The notes beneath the pieces were generated by a model. That model was not told the origin of the DNA. It ran no database searches and was given only the letters and a program-made list of their open reading frames with translations. A stretch of 64,000 nt of DNA from Bryum argenteum (lineage: Eukaryota > Streptophyta > Bryopsida > Bryales > Bryaceae), in NCBI GenBank assembly GCA_037043015.1, contig CM073329.1, forward strand, positions 10,866,648 to 10,930,647, read 5' to 3'. Positions within the stretch are counted from its first letter, which is position 1. Each line of letters opens with the position of its first letter. Position numbers and translations under genes: made by a program. This document shows, in pieces, positions 21,565 to 33,848 of the stretch.

Positions 21565-24500
21565 CTACTGGATATCTCCTTGCTGAAAAGAGAACCAAAA
21601 CATGTCAGGGTTACTATATGAAACCTATAGCCTCTCAGAAAGAGCACACATGAACATGCTCGTAAGGAATGATAAAGACGAACCTGAGTTGGTGCATATA
21701 GTGGCTGCTGATTGGGATCCATTGTTGACTGTACAACCATCATATCCTGCACCTCAAACCCTCACACTGATAAACAAACGGATGATCGATCTCATGAGCC
21801 AGACTGTTTTTTATTTGAAGGACCCTCCTTGGGCTTAACACCTATCTGTACAATAAAACCAGTAATACATAGAACCGTGAGCACTATTGTTACCATTGTC
21901 AGTCTAAAGAATATAAAGAAGAGCTGGTTTTCCTAAATGAAGTACGAGACAGCCTTGTACTTACGGGTGCCCCCATCGGGTAATGCACAGCTTGTGCAGG
22001 CATAGGTGGGTAATACATGCCCCCGTACGGAACCTGCTCCCCTCCAACTCCAGTCCAAGCAACTGCGGTTTCCTCTTCCTGACGACACAAACAATAAGAC
22101 ATGTCTCAGAAAGTAAAGTTTGACATCCCACTTGTTTAGAGCAGAGGGTTCAGTAAAACCAAGAATATTAAAAAAAAATTAAATGTAGATTTAGCCTAAA
22201 TCTTGTGTTTCAACCTCAAGCAACTGAGCTAGTAAGTTGATGTATTACAAGTGTAGTCTGCCCTTATAATTCCTTGTTTATCCTGATATTTGTTTCAAGG
22301 AGGAATCATTAACTAAGCTTGAAAGTAGTTACACTTACATCAATCACTTGTCTTCCACATAAAGGATCTAGACTTGTTGTCACAGTTTTACTAAGGATCA
22401 TGAAGATAGAATGCGATATTTGTTACTTACCTTCACCTCGTCGCGAGGAACGATATCTACAAGAAAGTCAAAAATGTCCCCCCTAGTAATAGCTCCAGCA
22501 ATATCATTTCTTTGTAACGTACGCCTCTTGTTCTCTTCTGTGTGTATCCACGACCGCAAGGTCAACTCTAAAATAAACATCTCACATGCCTTCGCAAAAA
22601 GAACTGGAGCTTCAGCTGCAATCATCTGCAATCGAAATGAATGTAAATAAACTTCTCTGTCGATGAATTTTTTCCTCAGTATTAACCATCTGTTTCTATT
22701 TGCTGATGTACACGCGGCATTCTCCGATACAAGAGACTAGTATCTCATCATCATTTCTTCAGCTGAACTTTCCATTCACAATTGTGGCAGGACTGAAGTA
22801 ATTATCGAGAACATGAAACCGCGAAATAATCTAATGAGCCAAGGTGGATGATCATGCCTTTAAGTCATCTTATAAAGATTTACACCTGTAATAAGACATA
22901 AGCATTCTTCTCAGCTCAAGAAGTTCAAATCTGTGAACATGTGAGGTATTACTTATCAATTTCCGATTCAAATCGACTCAGAAGACTGAAAACCACCTAT
23001 TCGTGCAATTTAAAGTGCTGCTCTACCTGAATCTACATGTTCAAGAAAATTACTGTAAAAAAAAGTTGGGAGAAACAACAACTGATCTTCGTCAGGAAGT
23101 TTTCTGAAAGAGGTAGTTAAGAATTGTGAATCCACATCTCTGAATGATAACTACATGAACATACTCTTTCAGTGACCGAATAACATGCTGGAAGCCGCAA
23201 AGCCAGATTCGTACCTTCACATCCTCGTCCGACTTCATAATCTTCTTGATACGTGCTAATGGAAGCTGATGATTCTTAAACTCTGCGTAAATCAGACATG
23301 CTAAATCAAATCACCTATAATCTTGCATAGCTTTTCATCTTCTACAGAGATGTTCGCTCTCCTAACCATGTATTAAAGTTCAATTCAAACGAGTACTCTC
23401 CATATCTGTCAACCTTACACGCCTTACTTTTGGCGACAAAAATTTCCAAGGGAATCTGATCACTTAGAAGGGGCAAGTCAACTCTAACCGACATAGTTCA
23501 GACGGTTAAGCCACTGACTCTAAGACCAAGTGGTCCAAACGAAAAGCGCCTTGTAATCGGCGTTCACAAGACTCAAACATCCAGTTCCACACTCTTCACT
23601 ACTCTTCAGTGGAAAAAATAAGCACGAGAAATAGTGGGTCCATGGATTTTCAGCTTGAATCAATATAGAGAAGTTGAGAGCAGACCTGTAAGATGTGTCA
23701 TGAGCAGATCCGACTTGCTGGATTTCTCTGCATCACAAAGTCACGACCCATTTGAATACCGCGTTCTCAGTACAAAATAATCACAAATACAAAGAGAAAA
23801 TGAGAAGAGTGTTACTGCACCATTCAGTTGCTCCATCTCTTGATTCTGCTGTTGCCAGAACATCTGCAGCTGCTGGTGCTGCACATGCGGTTTCACCTAA
23901 ATTCCAAAGAAAAAGCTAATCAATGTCCAAGCCAATAACAGAATTCACCGCCTCAAACGAGAACGTGATCCGCCACTCTAAACTTATGATCGTGTAAATT
24001 ACAGTGTCTATATCCAGAGACAAATTTCCAAGCTAATAACAGAGTTCATGCTTCCATGATGCACCGCATCAAAGAAGAGCCTGATGCTCCACTCTAACCT
24101 TATGACTTTGCGAATTACAGTGTTCATATCGAAAGACAAATGATACTCCGTTCGAACCTCATATTATCGTGAGATACAGTGTCTACATCCATAGACAATT
24201 GTCTAAGCGATTTACAAAATTGAGCCATACATGATGCCACCGCCTCAAGAGAACATGATCCTCCACTCAAACATTATAAATTTATGGATTACAAGAACCT
24301 GAAGCTCCACTCTAACATTATAATTATGTGGACTGCAGCGTTTAAATCCAAGACTACTGTAATCTCCAAGCGAAATAACCAAACTAAGGCCTCCATGATG
24401 CACCGCCTCAAATGAAAACATGATGCTTCACTCTAACCTTCCGATTTTGTGAATAACAGTGTCTTCAGTTATACACTATAATAATCTTATGAATTACAGT

Positions 24501-26135
24501 GTCTTTTGTAACACACTGTATTACTCTTGTGGATAACATATTAACAGTGTCTATATCCAAGAGATAAATGTCCAAGCAAATAAAAGATTTCGCACCGCCT
24601 CAAATGATAGTGTGGATTACAGTGTCCATATCCAATTACACCGCCTCAAACAGTAGTGTGACTTACAGTGTCCATATCCAATTACACCGCCTCAAACGAT
24701 AGTGTGGTTTACAGTGTCCATATCCAATGACACCGCTTCAAACGAGAACGTGATGCTTCACTCTGAACTTAAAGTTCAGTGAATGACAGAGCTTTATCCA
24801 GTTTTACTCTAAGCTGATGATTTCGTTGATCACAATGTCTATATCCAAAGACGAATCTCCAAGCCAAACCAGGCATCCATGATGCCACCGCCTGGAACGA
24901 GAATATGATCCTCCACACTTATGAAATTGTGGACTATAATGTCTAACCTTATGATGTTGTAGATAACAGCATCTATCATCACACTGTAATAATTTTGTGG
25001 ATTACAGCGTCTATATCCGACAACAAATGTCAAAAGCCATTAACAAGATTCGAGCCTCCATGAGGCCACCGCCTCAACGAAAATCAGATTCTCTACACTA
25101 AACGTCTGCCTAATACTCTACTCTAAGCTACTGATTGTGTCGATTAGTGTCTATGCCGAAAGACAATGTCCAAGCGAATAACAAAATTCCAAGACTCCAT
25201 GATGCCACCGCCTCAAAACGAAAACATGATCCTACACTCTAATCTTATACCTGATACTCTAACGTTACGATTGTGCGGATTACACTGTCGATGTCCAATA
25301 TTCAAGGCTCCATGATGCCACCGCATCAAATAAAAACATGATCATCGATTCTAAACTTAAAGATTCTGTGAACTACAATATCCACACACAAATGTCCAAG
25401 CGGATACAAAAACTAAGGCGTCCACCGCCTCAGTGAAAATCACATGCTCTACTCTAACATTAAGACGTTATCAATCGTAAAGTCCATCGTCACTGCAATA
25501 TATTCGTGGATTAAAGTCGACGACAAATGTCAAAGCGAATAACAAGATTCATGCCAGGCACCGCCTCAACGAATATTTGATTCTCGACACTAACCTCATG
25601 GATGTTACTCTTACTCTAAGCCAAAGCTTGTGCGGATTGCAGGCAGCGACTATGTCCAAACACAATGTCCAAGCGAGAAACAAAATTCAAGACTCCATGA
25701 TGCCAGCCACCGCCTCAAACGAGAACTTACATGATCCTCCACTCCCGATGCTCTGACTACTCTAAGCTTACGATTGTGCGGATTGCAGCGACTATGTCCA
25801 CACACAATGTCCAAGCGAAATACAAATTTCAAGACTCCATGATGCCAGCCACCGCCTCAAACGAGAACTTACATGATCCGATGCTCTGACTACTCTAAGC
25901 TTACGATTGTGCGGATTTACAGTGATTGAGCGAAAATTACTGCAATCAAAGGAAGAATCGACGACGATGTTTTGTTGCGCGTAACGACAAGACAAACCTG
26001 GTTCTTAGATTGCTGAAAAGCTGCTTGGTGCTGCTGAGACATGCCGGCGGCGGATTGCGGACTAGGCGAAGCGTGGAGAGAAGAAGATGAAGGCATGGTG
26101 TTGTTGGTGCTCTGGTGGTGGTGGTCTGACGCCAT
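21565..26135 (-). CDS. NF-YC: Nuclear transcription factor Y subunit C (NF-YC/HAP5)
   Basis: Seven coding exons on the minus strand join without frame conflict: 26135-25998, 23896-23821, 23282-23215, 22625-22431, 22078-21965, 21752-21684 and 21582-21565 (stop TAG), giving 225 residues. The N-terminus is rich in His/Ser/Gln. [18 protein letters not shown] is the family's FW-Q-E motif. The histone fold follows with [60 protein letters not shown] and [20 protein letters not shown]. The tail is Pro/Tyr/Gln-rich and ends QGDIQ. NF-YC pairs with NF-YB through the fold, enters the nucleus and with NF-YA binds CCAAT boxes; in plants it also partners CO-like proteins. The length is normal for the family. 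The first ATG (26,135) lacks an in-frame upstream ATG. Intron 1 (2.1 kb) holds a tandem array. All introns are GT-AG. Confidence 0.95.
23930..25945 (-). repeat. Degenerate tandem array filling NF-YC intron 1
   Basis: At least 16 copies of 'caccgcctcaa(a)cga' recur, near 23,950, 24,061, 24,239, 24,401, 24,595, 24,639, 24,685, 24,729, 24,884, 25,066, 25,207, 25,319, 25,422, 25,559, 25,709 and 25,850. Between them run 'cactctaa', 'gattacagtgtctatatcc' and 'gacaaatgtccaagcg'. Typical spacing is 100-180 bp. Two sub-arrays stand out. One is three 46-bp units at 24,593-24,728, each with a CCAAT box (24,632, 24,678, 24,724). The other is two near-identical ~140-bp units at about 25,660-25,930. There is no coding frame across units. 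Confidence 0.85.
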
Positions 26136-27824
26136 CGCTCTGCTGCTGCTGCTGCTTAATGTCACTACAGCAGCAACAGCCAGCTTTGCTTTGAGATCCC
26201 GTTGAATGTAAGAAAAGCTTTCATGGCCATGCGATGGACATGCACCGCCATGAGAGCCTCATACGTGGAACCTTGCCAGTGGAGTCTCAAATTCTGAGTC
26301 CTGACAAGGCAGTTAGTTGGGTCCCTTGTGCCGACACCTGGCCTACCCATCCTTTTGCCACTGCCCTTTCACTCCTATTACCGTGGAAGTTAAACACTTC
26401 TGCAGCAGCTCAGTCAGCTCGAAAGTGCGCGTGCCTAAATCCGTGTTATCTTTGCATGCACACCATTGTGTGGGTAAGGTAGGAGTGCCCATTTCCGTGC
26501 ATTCAAGGAGGTATGCGTGTTTCCAATGGGATTTAACTCCTAAAGGTGAGCAACCTCAAAACAGCCAAAAATCCTCATACCTGCCCTTTTTTAATGCAAG
26601 ATGGAAAATTTTGACCTGCAAATTTTTTAATGCAAGATGGAATTTTTTCGACTTTTGACAAGTTCTAAAATATGTAACTTTAGGATCTAGTACCTAACTT
26701 GTACACGTACTTGTATATTGAATCTTAGATTCACATTCCTTATCATTTGTGAGTTTATAATGTTCGAAGTTGAATAATAAGTTTTTTCCATGTTGTAAAA
26801 TGGCAAAGGAATGTTTTGGGGGCCAAAAAAACCATATCTCGTAAAAAATTTGGTATGAGGCTCTTCATGTTCTTGTTCCTAGGTGCGTTAGGAACATGTC
26901 TATGCAATTTTACTGTCATATGAGCTATAAAACCTATAGAAATGCTTGATTATGCACATGGAGGTATGCCGAAATTCAAATACAAAGGCTGATCTTTGAC
27001 CAAAAAATGGCATTTGAGGAATAATTGATTTGAAAATCCAAATGGTGAGATCATGCCTTACTACCTTTTCTACATGCAGTAAAAAGAAAACTTGAAATGA
27101 AGTCAATAACTTAGTTTTTAGCGAATTTTAAAAGTTTTGATCAATTTTGGGCAGATTTTGAGAATAAATGAGCACATACTGCAGTTTGAGCAATTTTGGG
27201 CAGATTTTGAAATGTGTCGACCCGATTTGGGCCTCACTCACCTTTAGGGGTAAATGTTGAATATTTTATACCTTATGGCGAAAAAAAAAGGAAAAAAAAA
27301 AAAAAAAAAAAAAACTAAACGTGGATAGACCCCTCTTCGAAGCATGCACAAGGACAACTCACCTTTTGTTGTTTTGTGCCAATCAATGAGTGCCTCTTAT
27401 AAAATTTGTTTTAGAATCTCAAATGCACAGTAATAGGTGAGGAATTTCTTGTAAATGCATGCATTTATAAAGAATGGTTTTAAAAGGGGGGTGGGCGCTT
27501 AAGTATGGGTGTTTTTACTCCACTTAGGATCATGCCACAAAAGAGGCAAGAGAAAGCAACAATAACATGCAATTTGTTAATACAAAAACCTCAACTCCAT
27601 ATGGAAGGCCATTTCGGCTTAGAGAGAATTACATGGCGTGAAAGTGCATCTCAAGGAATTATTAGGCATTCAGCGCTAAAACTATTTTTGTTCACGCCCA
27701 GTCGCATGATGAGCAACAAGTGAGAGCTTTTGGAGAGGTGACTTTTGTTGTTTGCACAAAAACGTTAGGCGCATGTGTGCATGTGGCTTTATGTCGGTCG
27801 TGTGGCAAGTATGCGTCCAAGCCT
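26136..27824. other. NF-YC upstream region, then AT-rich repeats
   Basis: 26,136 to about 26,550 is GC-richer and should hold the NF-YC leader and promoter; a CAG/CTG run (26,138-26,156) abuts the start codon. 'ttttttaatgcaagatgga' occurs twice at about 26,588 and 26,625. 26,900-27,250 resembles 6,900-7,250 and ends 'acctttagggg|taaa' at about 27,251, a worn TTAA-type end. A poly(A) run lies at 27,291-27,314. Confidence 0.45.
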
Positions 27825-28762
27825 TTTTTTTAGCCAAGAAACAAATTTTCAAAAGTAGTGTCATAAATGATAATTAAGGCAACTTATTTAGATCTCAACC
27901 GTACAATCTTATAGACTTCTTAAAGGTGATCTAGATCAGATTTTGATTCATGCAGCCTTATTGATGAAGAGATAATAAAACACATTATTACTATAAATAA
28001 ATTGCAAGTTCTTATGTGATTCACTTTAGTTTGAAATTCTACCAACAGACCAACTACAATCAAAAGATCACCAGCTAGAAGGATATTCACCTTCATTTCA
28101 AGAACACGGTTGCACCAAAATGATTCATCAAGAAAAATTCTTGGCTCATGTAGTAGCCCAACAATGGTGAAAACCGCCAAAAACTCTACAAAGAAAAAAA
28201 TTCATAAATTAACCCTTTGCACTCAAATCTATGCCTCATCCTCAAAACATTTCCAATCTAATCAAGGTCTCTACCACTCAAACTAGACTATGGAATCCAT
28301 CTCGAAAAATAAAGTTGAAATCTAGGGGTAGATGAAGGAGACATAGTTCCTCAAACCTCATTCATTTTTTAGTTTTTTCATTGTCGAAACATCATTAAAT
28401 CCAATACCAAATGTATTTGGATAAAAACTCTTCTAACTAGAAGATTTTCAAAATTCATCTTCAAATCATACTTATGTGAAGAATCTTGAGAAGCTATTTT
28501 GATTCCACATAATTGGCTTGCAATGGTAGAAAATGCCTTAAGCTTGAAATTCTTAAACAAAAAATTGCCCTTACTAAAATGCACGCCATTAATTTATACT
28601 TATAACTATAGATTTGCACTTTTTACCACAGAGACCAGACTTGATTGAAACCAAATCCAAGTTATTTTGTCCAAAACGGAGTTTGAATAAAGATTTATGG
28701 CTCTTTAAAATTTCTGCTCATCATCCAAAATATAGAAACATGACATTGGGGATGTTGAGGGG
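27825..28762 (-). mobile_element. TTAA-type element, family A copy (left end lost)
   Basis: It is the inverted, diverged counterpart of the intact copy 51,936-52,879: 'gatctcaaccgtacaa' near 27,892, 'ttgcactcaaatctatgcct', 'gaaggagacatag', 'aaaatgcacgccattaattt' and 'catccaaaatatagaaacat' all follow in the same order on the opposite strand. It ends 'ggggatgttgagggg' directly before TTAA at 28,763-28,766. There is no coding frame. Confidence 0.6.
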
Positions 28763-28766
28763 TTAA

Positions 28767-29255
28767 TCCCAATGACCAGAGGGCTCTCTTAGAGTCAATC
28801 TACAGGTTCTACCTACGTAAATAAAGTTTAAATCACTCAACATTTGTTGGTTTATTCACTCTAAAACTACCAATACTTTTGGAATGTTATTAATGAAACT
28901 GAAAGCAAAATATACAAAACTTAAGAGTATTATCTTATTTTGAGCTTGTTTTTGAGTATATGAACCAAATTTGAAGTCATGAAGCTTCATAAATTGCAGA
29001 ACCAAAATGTATCATTGCTCAACAAAATGATGAAATTTCATCATTCTCACTTTGAAGTTGTTTACGTTTAGGCAAGCTCAAGATACACTAAGAAACCTCT
29101 AACTTGAAACATGTTTATCCATGAGAAACACTATTTTATATGGAAACAATTATAAAGTTTATTAGCTCAATTGATGACATTACAATAATGAAAATTGCTC
29201 CATAGTTTACAAGAAAATTATTCATAGTGCCTGCTTGCACTACATCGTTTGCCAT
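28767..29255. other. AT-rich intergenic, no feature seen
   Basis: Sequence between a family A end and the truncated SINE. Nothing is recognised. Confidence 0.4.
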
Positions 29256-29267
29256 GACTTCAAATCA

Positions 29268-29359
29268 GATAGATAGATAGAAACTCCGGTCCTTTCTAAG
29301 GGGCCGGCGTGAATGAAGTGTCCGTTCGTAATGTTAATATCCCGATGGCCACCGGACAA
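29268..29359 (-). mobile_element. SINE, 5'-truncated copy with intact target duplication
   Basis: The 92 bp match the 3' end of the full-length SINE at 33,849-34,208 on the opposite strand, including the (TAGA)n tail, 'aaactccggtcctttctaag' and 'cattacgaacg' read inversely. The 12-bp direct repeat 'gacttcaaatca' flanks it (29,256-29,267 and 29,360-29,371). The truncation plus a clean duplication shows an aborted target-primed insertion. Confidence 0.85.
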
Positions 29360-30301
29360 GACTTCAAATCATTTTAAAGCTGACAAGCCTTCTACCACAA
29401 AATCTGATCTTGGATCAAGTCAATTCTATACAATGATGTTGAATGCAATGGTGGATAAGGAGATAAGGTACGTCTTTGGAATATTTTTAGCCAAAAATTC
29501 ATTTTCATAAACTTTGTCATAGCTAGAAATTAAAGATTAGTTATATAGATCTTAATAGTACAAACTTGTAATACACTTGTTGTAGATTATGCAGATCAGA
29601 ATTTGACTTATGAGACCTCATAGATTGCGAGATCGTAATGTATTTGTGCAGAAGACATGCTACAAAATACTATACTATGAAGTGAAAATACTACTAATAT
29701 CAAATTTGCAATAAAATAATAATAAAATAAATCACCAACTAGAATAAATTTCACCTTCATCTCAAAGAAACTCTTGTACCAAAACAATTCATCAAAAAAA
29801 TATCTTGGCTTGAATAGTAGCCTTGCAGTGGTGAACAGAACTAAATTTTTTACAAAGGAAGTTTAGTCCAAAACTAGACCCCTTGCACTTAAATCCATGC
29901 CTTATCTTCAAAATATGCTCAATTGGGTCAAGGTTTCTACCACTAAAACAAGACTATAATTGGAATTCATCCAAAAAATCAAGTCAAAATCTAATAGCGG
30001 ATAAAGGAGATATAGCTCTGCATAAATCATCCATTTTTTCACTTTTTAAAATCATAGAAACATTATTGCAAAGCCAATACCAAAAATATTGAGATCAAAA
30101 AACTTCCAACCAAAAACATTCTGGGATGCACCTAAAGATCTCACTTCTATGGAAAAAAACGCGAAAAACTGTTATTAATCTCACATAATTGACTTGCAAT
30201 GGCAAAACATGCCAAATGTTCGAAAACTTTAAAACAAAAGCTGCCATCACTAAAATGCATGCTATTTATTCATATTGTATTGTATGAGTTCGCAATTTTA
30301 G

Positions 30302-30561
30302 CCCCTAAAGGTCCTTGATACAAAATTGTTCAAATTATCAAAAAGAACCTTCTTCTACTTCAGGTGCAAAGAAACTCAATCTAAGCATTGATTAGAAGAT
30401 CCAACGGTAGGATCTTGAAGTTAACTTGACCCTTTTCTCGAATGTCAAATTTGAACCGTTATTTTTTCTCCAATTTTGAGATTATAATGGTCAAAGTTGG
30501 CTGAATTTTCTCCCCGCAGAAATTCCAAAAAGTGATTTCCACTTTCTTGGACCTTTAGGGG
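30302..30561 (+). mobile_element. TTAA-type MITE, family B, 260 bp (copy 1)
   Basis: It begins 'cccctaaaggtcc' and ends 'ggacctttagggg', with TTAG on the left (one change from TTAA) and TTAA on the right. It is the same length, and I estimate roughly 93% identical by eye, as 33,076-33,335. Non-coding. It is inserted in a family A element. Confidence 0.85.
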
Positions 30562-30565
30562 TTAA

Positions 30566-31557
30566 CCCCTGAACGACCAAGGCCTTTGATTTGGTTGTTT
30601 TGCTATTTTGGACAACCCGAATGAAGGGGTTAGAATCAATATTTTTGCCTAAGATTTTTATTGGATGTTCCCCATACTACAAGGTGTATGTGGAAGAAAT
30701 TGCAAAGTGGAACTCCACTTTTGGAGTTTTTAAACGCAAATTTTTGTTTTCAGCTTCGGAGCAGGCAGAAAAAAACTTTTCATTTTTAACATTTTTTTTT
30801 TATGTTTAGAAAAAAAATAAAATAATGAATAAACTCTTGACTGATTTCGTACTTAGTGTTCTAAGTGACCCAAGTCAAATCTTTTACCAATCCTACAAGG
30901 ACACCCTTCAAAAAAAAATCTTTCTGAATTTGCTAAAATTTGAGATTTAGGAATTTCTTGAATTTCTTTTTTTTCAAAATTCACAAACTCATGAAGGCAC
31001 CTACTCACCATTCATTTTTCCCCTAAACCAAATACGATAAATGTGGTGCATGCTTTGCCGAATCCTTGATTTCTACCTTCTTATAGTAAATAAATTGCAT
31101 GAAGGCTCAAAAAGCCAAATGAGTGTCTAAAATTTTTCATGGTAATGCTGAACTTAGTTATCAAGTATATACATGTCTAAAAAAATAGATATATATCTAT
31201 TTGGAAAAATTATATCTATTTCCAAATAGATTTTTTTTTTTCCAAATATATTATATGTCTAAAAAAATATAAGCAAGATGTTTGAGGTATTAAACATCAC
31301 ATTATGCTTTGCACAAAGTAGACTATGTCTGCTGAAAAAAAGTTTGCATCAACTTTGAATGCTGCGATCTTACAAATGGCAAAGATCCAAGGGTTGAAAT
31401 TTTAGACACTACCTATGATGGTAGTTATCTTTAAGATCCTATGATTGAAAGTTTAAAAAATTTGGAAAAAAAATTCTCGTACTCCAAAGTTTACAAGGTG
31501 GTATGGAATCACAGTTTTGGAGTTTGGAGCTCTCAAAACACCATGGTTGTTTAGGGG
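30566..31557 (+). mobile_element. TTAA-type element, family D, 992 bp
   Basis: It begins 'cccctgaacgaccaagg' and ends 'ccatggttgtttagggg', inverted repeats matching at 14 of 17 positions, flanked by TTAA at 30,562-30,565 and 31,558-31,561. Its interior differs from families A and B and has no substantial open frame. It abuts copy B1 through a shared TTAA. Confidence 0.75.
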
Positions 31558-31700
31558 TTAACCACGCAAACTAGACATGATTTGTGACCCAACCCAAGTA
31601 ATTTTACCCAAAGCAGACTCCGAATGAAGAAGTTATGGTGCTTCAAAGTTTCTTGCCCTTCATCCAAAATGTCATTTTTTGACACTAGGGACGTTTGGGG

Positions 31701-33071
31701 ACCATGCATCGATTCCTTATGTTTTGATATAAAAATAACATTTAAAATATAACACCATAAGAACTCAATACAAAAATTCTAACTTCAAAGTTTTTGAACT
31801 TCATCTAAAAATCAATCTAGTCCAAAACAATTTACGAAATTACAAAACCTTGAGATAAATAATAGGCGAGAGTTTGTAAACCAATCCCCATTTTTTAAAT
31901 GGCATTAAATTGTACAATACATAGGGTATTGTAATTGATAGTTCTCAATATTCAATTGACCAAGGATAATGATTTCGTCGACATGATCACTTACTAGTTA
32001 ACTATACAAAATAGGTAGATTATTGTAAGATACACTAATTTATATAAACATGTTATAAGTTTTTACTGTTGATCAATCTTTTTACCCTCTACATCCGTGA
32101 AGATGTGGATCCTTCCAGAGTATTGGAGTCAATACTCTTGGTATTTTTTTTTTACCAACAGTAAAAACTTATAGCATTTTCAAATATTATAAAAATCTAA
32201 CACTAATCCACCTATTCACTGTAGCCCACTATCGCCTAGTTACATTCCAAGCCCTCTTATCTTTGCATGCGAAGTAAGAAAAGGTTCGGTAATATTGAAG
32301 GAAACATGCCATTTTAGCCCCGTATTTCACTCAAAAATGGTGTGGTTCTCAAGATCACCAAACGTTTTTCATAATATTTTGGCAAATATACATAGCTTGG
32401 AATGAAACTAACCAATAGAAAGCTTGTTTATTAGTGTGCTCATTTCGATAAAAATTGAAGAAGTTGGTAAAATCATTGCCCTTCGTTTATTGAATATGGA
32501 AAAGTGGAGTCAAAAGTACCAATTGCATTACTCAATCCGCATTCTATGGGAGATGTCTCTACGGCGAGCAATCCAACCTTGTGACTAAACATTCCTAGTT
32601 CAATAGTCTCTTAGCTTCGTTTCGTAAAACATCCGTCTAGTGTCTTGTATGCTTCGTTGAGTTGGCAATAACTATAATGAATATTCAAAAATATCATAAA
32701 ATCTCAACTAGCAACAAGACGAGCATACCAAAGCAACCAATGACTCTCAAGATAAACGTGTAGGACTGTGACCTAAAACACGAGTTTGATAACTCTAATT
32801 GTAAATTAACATCTTTGTTAGTTTTTCAGAATTCCAAGCATTACATATAATTATTGAGTATTTTTTTCATGTAATTATGTGTAAATTCAAATCGAGTTGT
32901 ATACGCTAAGTGATTCACCAAAGCAAAAATCTCCTTCACGAACAATGGAACCCATCAATGTGTTCTATAACTTGATGTAGTTCGATCCTTTCAACATAAC
33001 CCAAAACAAAGAAGTCATTCACATAATTCAAAATATATCCGCCGTTTGAATCGGTCTAAAACTTGCAATTC
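31701..33071. other. AT-rich intergenic with one small fold-back
   Basis: At 32,050-32,177 'tataagtttttactgttg' and its exact inverse face each other, forming a 128-bp hairpin-capable MITE-like unit. No gene is seen elsewhere in this stretch. Confidence 0.5.
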
Positions 33072-33075
33072 TTAA

Positions 33076-33335
33076 CCCCTAAAGGTCCTTGATACAAAAT
33101 TGTTTAAATTATCAAAAAGAACCTTCTTCTACTTCAAGTGCAAAGAAACTCAATCTAAGCATTGATTAGAAGATCCAACCGTAGGATCTTGAAGTTGACT
33201 TGACCCTCTTCTCAAATGTCAAATTTGAACCGCCAATTTTTTTCCAATTTTGAGATTATAATGGTCAAAGTTGGCTGAATTTTCTCCCTGCGGAAATTCC
33301 AAAAAGCGATTTCCGCTTTCTTAGACCTCTACGGG
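33076..33335 (+). mobile_element. TTAA-type MITE, family B, 260 bp (copy 2)
   Basis: It begins 'cccctaaaggtcc', ends 'agacctctacggg', and is flanked by TTAA at 33,072-33,075 and 33,336-33,339. It has exactly the length of copy 1, colinear throughout with scattered substitutions. The interior carries the palindromic 'agatccaaccgtaggatctt'. Confidence 0.85.
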
Positions 33336-33848
33336 TTAAGAAAATTAGGGTTTTTTGTAAGCAACCTTTTTACTTCTTTCTGTCAATTCATGAACAACGA
33401 AGAACATAAGTCAATACATGAAAAAATGGAAGTCCATGTTAGAGTTGTACAACATTCTCAATTATCTAAGTACAACAATTGAGATCTCTAGAAGGCCCTT
33501 GTCACTATGACCAATCAACTCTTGCAAATCAGGCTTTTACTTGATTGTATGCTTCAGAACCATTTGTTACGTAGTCGATAAAATCTATATGGCTTGAAGG
33601 AGATGTGGGATAACCAAAACGGGGAGCTTCTTGTTTGATTCAAGGCGCTATGATTACTCTAATTTATTGCCTAAATGAATCCACTGATTCATGATAGCAA
33701 CAAGTTTCGGCTCTCCTATCTTATTGAGTGCACTTGAAAATTTTCAAGCTTGAGCGATTGTTGCACTGCAATTGTTTTACAGATTATGGTAGTGTCGATG
33801 AGTAATGTGAAGTTGAATGTTTGGTGAGATTGCAGTATTTGAAGCTGA

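Larger units (their letters stand above)
29440..31700 (-). mobile_element. TTAA-type element, family A copy interrupted by two others
   Basis: The left part (about 29,440-30,297) and right part (31,562-31,700) together match the order of family A in the same orientation as the 27.8 kb copy. The break occurs where sibling copies read 'gcaaattttaacacacaaac'. Between the parts sit two elements separated by a single TTAA (30,562-30,565), with TTAG at 30,298-30,301 and TTAA at 31,558-31,561 outside. The host ends 'gggacgtttgggg' at about 31,690. Confidence 0.65.

Noticed and set aside
21279..21582. Extension of NF-YC past exon 7 in another frame
   Set aside because: The frame joined from exon 6 reaches TAG after QGDIQ, a typical family ending; the longer frame would need a shift.
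22336..22378. Possible extra NF-YC exon between exons 4 and 5
   Set aside because: A donor-like site exists, but the acceptor side reads TAA at once, and exons 4 and 5 join in frame with a family-like sequence.
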